The translations under genes and the position numbers were made by a program. A DNA stretch of 64,000 nucleotides from Thalassolituus hydrocarboniclasticus. GTDB lineage: Bacteria; Pseudomonadota; Gammaproteobacteria; Pseudomonadales; Oceanobacteraceae. The stretch's first letter is position 1. Every line of letters starts with the position of its first letter. This document shows positions 26,584-33,628 of the stretch, piece after piece. The stretch lies in the NCBI RefSeq assembly GCF_025345565.1, contig NZ_CP054475.1:825501-889500 (forward strand), written 5' to 3'. The notes under the pieces were generated by a model. It saw only the letters and a program-made list of their open reading frames with translations, was not told the origin of the DNA and did not search any database.

Positions 26584-28068
26584 ATGATGAATAAGACGCC
26601 TTTATGGACGCGTATGGCGGCGGCGATTGAACTCTGGGGTAATCGCCTGCCGGCACCGGTTATCCTGTTTATGGCGCTGTGGCTTCTGGTCGTGGTGTTT
26701 TCTGCCCTGGCAGTATGGCTGGGCTGGCAGAGTCAGCATCCGGTCAGTGGTGCACTGATTGAACCCCGTTCATTGCTGAGTGAAAGTGGGGTGGTCTGGT
26801 TGCTGGATTCTGCGGTCACCAACTTTACCCAGTTTGCCCCGGTCGGACCGGTGCTGGTGGTGATGCTTGGCCTGGGGCTGGCTGAGCGCAGCGGCTTACT
26901 CGGTCAGTGGCTGCGCCAGGCGATGCAGTATTTGCCCGGTGTTGGTCTGACGCTGGGCGTGGTGTTGCTGGGGATTCTGTCCAGTCTCGCTTTTGATGCC
27001 GGTTATGTGGTGGTGATCCCGCTCAGTGCGGTGCTGTTTCAGCTGGCCGGACGTTCGCCGTTGGCGGGTATTGCGGCATCCTTTGCTGCCGTTTCTGGTG
27101 GCTACAGCGCGAATCTGCTGGTCGGGCCAGTGGATGCGATTCTTGCCGGTATCAGCACCGAAAGCGCACGCATCCTGACGCCGGATACTGAGGTCAGTAT
27201 GGTGGCCAACTATTATTTTATGGTGGTATCCACGCTGATGCTGACGCTGCTGATCAGCTTTGTGCTGCACCGCTGGGTGGAACCTCTGCTGCAGACACAA
27301 ACCCCGGCGGATGAACCTGATGTCACAGAAGGCGATAGTCTGGCTGCATTGCTGGCGGCCGGGCTGATGCTGTTGCTGCTGGCCGGGTTGCTGCTGATGG
27401 CGGTTCCGGAGCAGGGCATACTGCGTGGCTCCGGCAGCTTTCTGCAGTCACCTTTTATGCACAACATCAGTCTGCTGGTGGGGCTGTTATTCGGCCTGGC
27501 CGGCTGGTGTTATGGTCGTCTCAGTGGCCGTTACCGTAACAGCCGGGTGATAGTCAGCGATATGGAAGACACCTTCCGCGCTCTGGCGCCTTATCTGGTG
27601 CTGATGTTTTTTGCTGCACAGTTTGTTGCCGCTTTTGGCTGGAGTCAGATGGGGCTGCTGGTGGCGGTGGAAGGCGCCTCGCTGTTGCAGGCCTTGCAGT
27701 TGCCGATGGTGCTGACGGTCGTGCTGCTGATTGTACTGACGGCAGGGATTAACCTGTTGCTGGGCAGTGCTTCGGCCAAGTGGACGCTGCTGGCACCGGT
27801 GCTGGTTCCTATGCTTATGCTGACCGGCATTGCGCCGGAGGTGAGTCAGGCGGCTTACCGGATTGGTGATTCCAGCACCAATATTATTACCCCGCTGATG
27901 CCATATTTTCCGTTAGTGCTGGCGCTGGTGCAGAAATACCGCAGCGATGCCGGTGTCGGCACCCTGATGGCGATGATGATGCCGTTTTCGCTGATGATGC
28001 TGGCAGGCTGGACGTTATTGCTGGGGACCTGGCTGTTACTCGGCTGGCCGCTGGGGCCAGCCGCTTAA
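26584..28068 (+). CDS. AbgT-family transporter
   Basis: 494-residue inner-membrane protein with about 11-13 helices. Family features: WGNRLPAPVILFMALW at the start, FAPVGPVLVVMLGLGLAERSGL, and the C-terminal RIGDSSTNIITPLMPYFPLV. Relatives import p-aminobenzoyl-glutamate or export sulfonamides. Its divergent neighbour is an oxidoreductase of the 2-hydroxyglutarate type, so a dicarboxylate or glutamate-like substrate is possible (inference). ATG 26584 or 26587 are both possible. Confidence 0.88.
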   Translation: MMNKTPLWTRMAAAIELWGNRLPAPVILFMALWLLVVVFSALAVWLGWQSQHPVSGALIEPRSLLSESGVVWLLDSAVTNFTQFAPVGPVLVVMLGLGLAERSGLLGQWLRQAMQYLPGVGLTLGVVLLGILSSLAFDAGYVVVIPLSAVLFQLAGRSPLAGIAASFAAVSGGYSANLLVGPVDAILAGISTESARILTPDTEVSMVANYYFMVVSTLMLTLLISFVLHRWVEPLLQTQTPADEPDVTEGDSLAALLAAGLMLLLLAGLLLMAVPEQGILRGSGSFLQSPFMHNISLLVGLLFGLAGWCYGRLSGRYRNSRVIVSDMEDTFRALAPYLVLMFFAAQFVAAFGWSQMGLLVAVEGASLLQALQLPMVLTVVLLIVLTAGINLLLGSASAKWTLLAPVLVPMLMLTGIAPEVSQAAYRIGDSSTNIITPLMPYFPLVLALVQKYRSDAGVGTLMAMMMPFSLMMLAGWTLLLGTWLLLGWPLGPAA

Positions 28069-28072
28069 GACA

Positions 28073-29089
28073 CTAGCCTTCGGCTTTTTCGGCACATTCA
28101 TAATGGCCGGGGTTGGCGCGGCAGCGCAGACGGAACATCAGCTTCATCATGCGCGGGTCGTAGACTTCCTCGGCGGTCAGCTGCAGGCGGATCTGACGCA
28201 GCATTTCCTGATATTCATCCATCATTTTCTGCGGCAGGTCGATCCAGTAGTTCTCCGGGATTCCGGCCTCCGCGACGCGGATATGTTCCATCGCTTTATC
28301 AAAATTACGGAAGGCAAATTCCCGGCTCTGCTGCGCAAACTGTGGCGGGAAACGTTTGCTGTGAATCAGCAACTGAAAGTTCATCTGCGCCATGCTGAAT
28401 CGATAAATACCGCCGTTTTCCCCCAGTCCTTTGTACATTTCGAACGGCTGATAAGCGATGGCCGGTGCATAGGCAACGTCAACATCGCCATTATTAAAAC
28501 GCGGTGCAAACGTGGCAACACTGGACGGCACCATGGTGGCGCCCACGTGTTCGACCACTTTTACTGAGGCTTTGTCGTAATCGAGGGTAGCGATGCGTTT
28601 ACCGGCGGCAGCTTCAACGGAGTTGATGGCTTTGTCACGCACATAAATATACACCGCGCCGCCAGGCATAATGCCGGCCACTTCATAATCACCCTGCAGC
28701 ATATATTTGCTGGCCTGAGGTTTGGCGAGCATTCCGATTAAATCCTGTAATTGCTGATAGTCGCGGATACCACCCAATGCTTCGATGCTGGCGGTAAAGG
28801 TGTTGTAGGGACGAACGCGGGTGCCGGTTACGCCCATAGCATCGCAATGGCCGGCATTAAAATCGGCCAGCACCACGGCTTCGTTGGTGTAAGCCTTTAA
28901 CTCAAGTTCAGTGCCCCAGGACAGAGCGCTGGTCTGGTAGTCGCGCATCGCATCGAAAATTGGCCCTTTGGCACCGACCGGATCGAATACACAGAAAGTA
29001 CGTTTGACGGTATCTGCATGGGCGGAAGACAGGCTGCACAACAGAACAGCAAAAAAGATTAACAGGTGGCGTGAGGTGTTAGAAAACAT
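28073..29089 (-). CDS. Putative periplasmic solute-binding protein (DUF6091-like)
   Basis: 338 residues with signal peptide (cleaved after SSAHA), then RTFCVFDPVGAKGP and a two-lobe fold. It resembles the DUF6091 'putative solute-binding protein' group related to TRAP receptors; this match is from memory. Two Cys near the C-terminus (RLRCRANPGHYECAEKAEG) probably form a disulphide. No transporter gene is adjacent. Converges with abgT, 5 bp apart. Ligand unknown. Confidence 0.75.
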   Translation of the reverse strand: MFSNTSRHLLIFFAVLLCSLSSAHADTVKRTFCVFDPVGAKGPIFDAMRDYQTSALSWGTELELKAYTNEAVVLADFNAGHCDAMGVTGTRVRPYNTFTASIEALGGIRDYQQLQDLIGMLAKPQASKYMLQGDYEVAGIMPGGAVYIYVRDKAINSVEAAAGKRIATLDYDKASVKVVEHVGATMVPSSVATFAPRFNNGDVDVAYAPAIAYQPFEMYKGLGENGGIYRFSMAQMNFQLLIHSKRFPPQFAQQSREFAFRNFDKAMEHIRVAEAGIPENYWIDLPQKMMDEYQEMLRQIRLQLTAEEVYDPRMMKLMFRLRCRANPGHYECAEKAEG

Positions 29090-29255
29090 AATCAGGACCT
29101 TTGGTTATTATTATGCAGGTCATCTGCCCGCCCATCATAACCATCTGAAACCGGGGAGCAAGTCAGGCGCAGCATTGCCATGTGGGCTGGTGCAGGAGGC
29201 CTGCTCTGAGTACCATACGCGCACTTTTTAGCTGTACACCGGAAGGTCGCGCGGA

Positions 29256-29456
29256 ATGAATGCTGAGTTGTTTGAAACCTGGGCCATGAATATTGGCATC
29301 ACGCTGTTGATCGGCTTTATGTTTTTCATTATTTACGATCTGGGTAAGCGCTCCAATGCCGGTAAGTTTGGCATGATGATTCTGCTGATCGGTCTGGGAC
29401 TGGGAATGGTCGGTTTTATTATTAAAACCGTGCTGGTTGAAGTGCTGGATCTCTGA
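29256..29456 (+). CDS. DUF2788 small membrane protein
   Basis: 66 residues with two TM helices (IGITLLIGFMFFIIYDLGKR and the GMMILLIGLGLGMVGFIIK stretch) and a cytoplasmic loop between, typical of DUF2788. Inner membrane; function unknown. ATG 29256 follows GGAAGGTCGCG. Stands alone between two intergenic gaps. Confidence 0.8.
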   Translation: MNAELFETWAMNIGITLLIGFMFFIIYDLGKRSNAGKFGMMILLIGLGLGMVGFIIKTVLVEVLDL

Positions 29457-29642
29457 TTTCAGTCTCTGCCATACAGCCAAAACATCAGCATTTTTAAGAA
29501 CCTGGTGTGAATTCCTGCGGTAATGTCTGTCTGTTGGTAGCGCCAGCCTTGTTGTTTGTCTATACCTTAAAAGTATAAAGGACAGATTCTGCTTATCTGC
29601 TAGCAGCATCTGCTCCGGCAATAATAACAACAGGGAGTGGTT

Positions 29643-30173
29643 ATGGTTGCATGCAGCGCAGCACAGGGGATGGCGCTTTTACCTGTGGAGCAGGGCGGTC
29701 CCGGTATTCAGCGGGTACCTCCGGCACTCAGTGGACGGACAGACGCCAGCGTTTATATCGTTAATCTGCCATCTGATTCCGCCTCACTTGGCTTAGTGGG
29801 TTATACACCACAACTCAGCGAGCTGATTGAAGATGCCATGCCCCTTGTCTGGCATCTGCTGGCCCGCCAGTCCCTGCCAGAACAACTTCCGGTTTATCTT
29901 TTCTATGTGAATCCCCGCGACCAGATCGGCACCAATGCCGCGCGTCTGTTGCAGTTGCTGAAGCTGATGTCAGGTAAGGCGCAAATCTGGGTGCCGGTGT
30001 CGACCAGCCACAGCGCGATTCTCCATTCGCTGCGTCTGATTCTGCCTGAGGCCGCTACTCTGGATCTGAATCATTCATCTTTGCTGTATGTGGGTGACAA
30101 CGCTAACCGTAAGCCGATGAAGGCGATGGCTGAAGCCTGCGGTATGTCGTTCTGTTTCCATGCGCTTTACTGA
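29643..30173 (+). CDS. Hypothetical protein
   Basis: 176 residues, not recognised. Short stretches (VYIVNLPSDSASLGLVGY, LPVYLFYVNPRDQIGTNAA) suggest an alpha/beta fold; no signal peptide. GGAG lies five bases before ATG 29643. Bases 29457-29642 are non-coding and contain a near-palindrome TATACCTTAAAAGTATA. Followed by the DUF4404 gene after about 95 bp. Confidence 0.55.
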   Translation: MVACSAAQGMALLPVEQGGPGIQRVPPALSGRTDASVYIVNLPSDSASLGLVGYTPQLSELIEDAMPLVWHLLARQSLPEQLPVYLFYVNPRDQIGTNAARLLQLLKLMSGKAQIWVPVSTSHSAILHSLRLILPEAATLDLNHSSLLYVGDNANRKPMKAMAEACGMSFCFHALY

Positions 30174-30268
30174 ACAGACTTTCTTGATTTGGATTAGCAC
30201 CTGAGTCGCTGCAGTTGTTAGACTGACAACAACAGTATGAACAGGCTTTAACCCAAGGAAGTTGCTTT

Positions 30269-30520
30269 ATGCCTCAACAAGATCTCAAACAACAACTGCA
30301 ACAGCTGCACGAAACCCTGCAGCAGAATCCACAGCTGGACGACAGCAGTCTGGAATTGCTGCACAGCATTGCCCGTGACATTAATGCCATGGATAACAGC
30401 GAGGCTGCCGATATTGGTGAGCGTGTGCAGGAACAGGCGATCCGCTTTGAGCAGGAGCACCCGACCCTGTCAGGCATTCTGCAGCAGATAGTCGATACGC
30501 TGGGACGCATTGGCGTCTGA
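30269..30520 (+). CDS. DUF4404 family protein
   Basis: 83 residues, Gln/Leu-rich amphipathic helices (LKQQLQQLHETLQQNPQLD) and the ending LSGILQQIVDTLGRIGV that is typical of DUF4404. No signal peptide. AAGGAAG precedes the ATG. Function unknown; likely a small helical adaptor. Confidence 0.8.
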   Translation: MPQQDLKQQLQQLHETLQQNPQLDDSSLELLHSIARDINAMDNSEAADIGERVQEQAIRFEQEHPTLSGILQQIVDTLGRIGV

Positions 30521-30601
30521 CTGGCCTATCCTGAGCTGTACGTTATACGCCGGCGCCGGTACGCTGGATGGGTCTGCTGAATTCGTTTTGAGGGAACAGA
30601 T

Positions 30602-31036
30602 ATGCGCCATATGCCTACCATTGCAGAAATCATGACGGCGTTTCCGGTTCATGTGGAAGAAAGTCTGCCACTGGCCGAAGCCGCAGAACTGATGAAGTCC
30701 CACAACTGTCATCATCTGCCGGTGATGGCAGAACATGAAGTGGTTGGCTTACTGACTATCGAAGACCTTAAGCTGGCCCAGCAGCCGGGCCATACCGCAA
30801 GCGATATGGGTGATCTGAGTGTCGGCGATATGTGCCGCCGGCAAATTAAACAGGTTGATCTGCATACCCGTCTGGATGTGGTACTGATGGGCATGGCCGA
30901 GCAGGGCGTTAATGCCGTGCTGATTATGCGTAACGACCGTCTGGCCGGTATTCTTACCAGTCAGGATGCCTGCCGTGGTTTTGCCCGCTGGTTGCAGAAA
31001 GAATATCTGCCAACCGACGATCCGGGCGTTGCCTGA
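30602..31036 (+). CDS. CBS-domain pair protein
   Basis: 144 residues made of two CBS motifs (about 5-60 and 75-135): TIAEIMTAFPVHVEESLPLA and VNAVLIMRNDRLAGILTSQD. Stand-alone Bateman modules bind adenine nucleotides and regulate partner enzymes or channels. No partner is fused. GGGAACAG-type site precedes ATG 30602. Next gene is about 220 bp away with its own sigma-54-type promoter. Confidence 0.9.
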   Translation: MRHMPTIAEIMTAFPVHVEESLPLAEAAELMKSHNCHHLPVMAEHEVVGLLTIEDLKLAQQPGHTASDMGDLSVGDMCRRQIKQVDLHTRLDVVLMGMAEQGVNAVLIMRNDRLAGILTSQDACRGFARWLQKEYLPTDDPGVA

Positions 31037-31212
31037 TACCGCCATTGGCTTTCAGCCGCCTCCGGATAAAATCCCGGAGGTGCACCGCCTTGGAACATAT
31101 CTATATTCCATTGTTTACAAATAGCGCATTTTTCAGCGCTTTTTCCTTGTTTGCTCACGCTCTTGTGGCGATAAACCGCGTTTTAATGCGCATCCTGAAC
31201 AAAATAAAAATA

Positions 31213-31228
31213 TGGTACGGAGTTTGCG
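31213..31228 (+). promoter_or_regulatory. Sigma-54-type promoter
   Basis: TGGTAC-GGAGT-TTGCG matches the -24/-12 consensus TGGCAC-N5-TTGCW with GG (31214-31215) and GC (31226-31227) at the right spacing. Predicted start near 31239, leaving a short leader with AGGAGG before the ATG at 31257. Confidence 0.65.
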
Positions 31229-31256
31229 AAAGGCTGTTTATCAGGAGGAGCAGCCT

Positions 31257-31955
31257 ATGTACAAAATCGCCGATATTCAGGATTACCGTCAGCCCGTTAT
31301 GCCCGTTTCATCCATGCCTGCGGCCTGGCTGAACAGCGTGACCGAAATTATTGCCAGCCGTTATCACGATGAAGACAGCATTCAGCAACTGTTGTTGCTG
31401 GTGGCGGAAAACAGCGGCCTGAACAATGTTTCTATCGCTTTACCGGATTCTCCCAGTCGCTTTAAAGCCCAGTATTGTTCGACCGGGGTCAGTAATGGCG
31501 TCTACAGCTTTGCCGTGCAGCACGCCCTGTGCCGCCAGTTTGAGTCGCGTGAATGGCTGGTGATTAAGGATGGCAGTGAGCGCCCGGAGTCCTTCGAGCC
31601 TTTTATCGATACGCTGAGCCAACAGGATCGTTGTCTGCTGGTACCACTGGTGCTGCGTCAGTCGGTGCTGGCGGTTCTGGTGATGGATCTGCGTGGTGCG
31701 CGGGCAGAGCATATCGATCTGGCGCTGGTGAATTTTCTCGGTGCGCAGATCGCCCATATGCTGGCCACTCAGGTGGTACCGAATTTCAAAACACTGTACG
31801 CCCGTCCTTACCAGCGGGTACAGGCCGATGAACTCAGTGATATTCAGTCGGCAATCGCCAAATGCAGCGGTAATAAGACCATGGCTGCGAAAGTGCTGGG
31901 TCTGACTCCGCGTCAGCTGCGTTATCGTTTGTCCAAGCTTGCCGGCGAGTGCTGA
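31257..31955 (+). CDS. GAF-Fis type regulator lacking an AAA+ domain
   Basis: 232 residues: GAF-like sensor about 25-165 and a Fis-type HTH at the end (AIAKCSGNKTMAAKVLGLTPRQLRYRLSKL). Classical NifA/NorR-type activators have a central AAA+ domain between these; here it is absent, so it cannot activate sigma-54 RNA polymerase by ATP hydrolysis and may be a modulator or repressor. Start at 31257 has AGGAGGAG upstream. A sigma-54-type promoter precedes it. The name is by domains only; ligand unknown. Confidence 0.75.
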   Translation: MYKIADIQDYRQPVMPVSSMPAAWLNSVTEIIASRYHDEDSIQQLLLLVAENSGLNNVSIALPDSPSRFKAQYCSTGVSNGVYSFAVQHALCRQFESREWLVIKDGSERPESFEPFIDTLSQQDRCLLVPLVLRQSVLAVLVMDLRGARAEHIDLALVNFLGAQIAHMLATQVVPNFKTLYARPYQRVQADELSDIQSAIAKCSGNKTMAAKVLGLTPRQLRYRLSKLAGEC

Positions 31956-31966
31956 CACTCGTTCTC

Positions 31967-31984
31967 TCTTCATAAAACTGTCAT
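31967..31984 (+). promoter_or_regulatory. Pho-box-like site
   Basis: TCTTCAT-AAAA-CTGTCAT: the second 7-mer is a perfect CTGTCAT and the 4-base spacer is all A, at 11-bp phasing; the first 7-mer matches 4/7. It lies about 50 bp before the glycosyltransferase start, as in its paralogue. Confidence 0.45.
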
Positions 31985-31985
31985 G

Positions 31986-32032
31986 GGTTAAGCGTCACAC
32001 TGGTGGAATAATCACCAGAGTGCCGCTTAACC
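31986..32032 (+). promoter_or_regulatory. Long hairpin abutting the glycosyltransferase start codon
   Basis: GGTTAAGCG/CGCTTAACC, CAC/GTG and CTGGTG/CACCAG stacked with two 1x1 mismatches and a 7-base loop, 18 paired positions. It ends at the base before ATG 32033, leaving no Shine-Dalgarno visible. Could be an operator, a translation block, or both. Confidence 0.6.
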
Positions 32033-33190
32033 ATGGCCCAGATCCGCATTTCGATTGTTACGGAAACCTATGTTCCGGACGTTAACGGCGTTGCCAATTC
32101 CCTGCGCCAGCTCCTCAGTGCACTGAACCCTGCACAATTCTGTATTCAGATTATCCGCACAGCTCCACGCAGTGACTGGCTGCCGGAGACCGAAGAGGTC
32201 TGGTGTCGTGGCCTGACTATCCCGATGTATCCGGATCTGCAGCTTGGATTACCAGCCCGGCGTCGGGTGGCCAGAGCCTGGCAAAGTTTCCAGCCCGATC
32301 TGGTGTACATTGCGACCGAAGGCCCGCTGGGCAATTCTGCCCTGCGCCAGGCACGTAAGCAGGGTATTCCGGTGATCAGTGCCTTCCACACCAATTTCCA
32401 TCGCTACAGCAGCTATTACGGCCTTGGCTGGATTAAAACACTGACCCTGGCCTGGCTGCGGCGCTTTCATAACCGTACGGCGGCCACGCTGGTACCAGCG
32501 GGTGAAATCGCAAACGCATTGAGCAGCGAAGGTTTCCGCAATGTCTCGGTGCTGCCGCACGGGGTGGATTGCCAGCTGTTTCATCCGCGCCGGCGCAGCA
32601 GTGCGCTGCGTCAGCAGTGGCAGGTTGGTTCTGAGCCTGTGCTGCTGTACGTCGGCCGTATTGCTGCCGAAAAAAACATTCCACTGGCTATCAGCAGTTG
32701 GCAGGCATTAAGGGCGAAGGGCAGTAATGCCCGTCTGGTTATGGTGGGTGATGGTCCGATGCGCGCCGAGCTGGAACGTGAATATCCGCAGATTATCTTT
32801 GCCGGGGTGCAGACCGGTGAAACTCTGGCGCGTTATTTTGCTTCAGCCGATGCCTTTATATTCCCCAGCCAGACAGAGACTTTTGGCCTGGTAACGCTGG
32901 AGGCGATGGCCAGTGGTCTGCCGGTGGTGGCGTTTAATATGGCCGCCGCGCAGATGCATGTACAGCCCGGAGTTAATGGTGAGCTGGCGGCGGACGATAC
33001 GGATGAGGCGTTTATTGCTGCGACATCGCGTCTTATTGATGGCGATCTTCATGCCATGGGAATTGCGGCTCGTCTTCAGGCCGAGTGCGCCAGCTGGCAA
33101 AGTGTTGCTGAGCACTTCACGGCACTGGCCCTGCGTCATGCCAGCAGTGGCGTGCCGAATAAAGCTGAGCAGATTCAAACTATGGTATGA
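32033..33190 (+). CDS. GT-B glycosyltransferase (family 4), paralogue of the one at 17328-18542
   Basis: 385 residues. Same motif order as the paralogue: ISIVTETYVPDVNGVANSL, IATEGPLGNSALRQARKQGI, FHTNFHRY, RFHNRTAATLVP, LYVGRIAAEKN, TETFGLVTLEAMASGLPVV (EX7E). Probably transfers a sugar to a lipid acceptor. Start must be at or very near ATG 32033 since the fold begins at residue 5. Pho-box-like site and a long hairpin precede it. No phosphatase gene adjoins this copy. Confidence 0.88.
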   Translation: MAQIRISIVTETYVPDVNGVANSLRQLLSALNPAQFCIQIIRTAPRSDWLPETEEVWCRGLTIPMYPDLQLGLPARRRVARAWQSFQPDLVYIATEGPLGNSALRQARKQGIPVISAFHTNFHRYSSYYGLGWIKTLTLAWLRRFHNRTAATLVPAGEIANALSSEGFRNVSVLPHGVDCQLFHPRRRSSALRQQWQVGSEPVLLYVGRIAAEKNIPLAISSWQALRAKGSNARLVMVGDGPMRAELEREYPQIIFAGVQTGETLARYFASADAFIFPSQTETFGLVTLEAMASGLPVVAFNMAAAQMHVQPGVNGELAADDTDEAFIAATSRLIDGDLHAMGIAARLQAECASWQSVAEHFTALALRHASSGVPNKAEQIQTMV

Positions 33191-33201
33191 GGGTTGCAGT
33201 A

Positions 33202-33243
33202 CTCCGGTTAACTGAGACTTCTGATAGTAGCTATTAACCGGAG
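33202..33243 (+). promoter_or_regulatory. Hairpin that buries the Shine-Dalgarno of the next gene
   Basis: Perfect 10-bp stem CTCCGGTTAA/TTAACCGGAG (33202-33211 with 33234-33243), 22-base loop. The GGAG in the 3' arm is the ribosome-binding site of the gene at 33252. No T-run, so not a terminator. Confidence 0.6.
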
Positions 33244-33251
33244 ATGACAGC

Positions 33252-33554
33252 ATGGAGTTCAACCGTCATAACATCGCTTTGCTGCAAAAGATCAAACGAC
33301 TGGCGAAAGACGAGCAGGGATGTGTGATTCACTTTGATTCACCTTCCCTTGAGCATGACCTGCGTGTTCTGGTGCAGAGCGGCGTCAGCCGTGATTTGCT
33401 GGCCCTGATTGAAGAATTTCTGCCAACCCAGGAACCACCGGAGTTGCATGAAGTCAGCCATGTTTACCGTGGCAGCCAGCGGTTGATGGATGATTCTGAA
33501 CGGGTCAGTAAGCGCACCCAGCGTGTATACCGCGGTCAGGTGGTCATGGCCTGA
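33252..33554 (+). CDS. Hypothetical protein
   Basis: 100 residues, not recognised. Basic, helical N-terminal half (IALLQKIKRLAKDEQGC), C-terminal basic tail (SKRTQRVYRGQVVMA); no signal peptide. GGAG at 33240-33243 is eight bases before ATG 33252 but lies in a hairpin. Sits between the glycosyltransferase and the CHASE2 cyclase. Function unknown. Confidence 0.6.
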   Translation: MEFNRHNIALLQKIKRLAKDEQGCVIHFDSPSLEHDLRVLVQSGVSRDLLALIEEFLPTQEPPELHEVSHVYRGSQRLMDDSERVSKRTQRVYRGQVVMA

Positions 33555-33628
33555 GCCGCGGCCGGTGCGACATTAAAGTGCGGCTGTGCTAGTGTTCGCC
33601 CAATGCAGGGACGTTTCTGAGGAACTCT

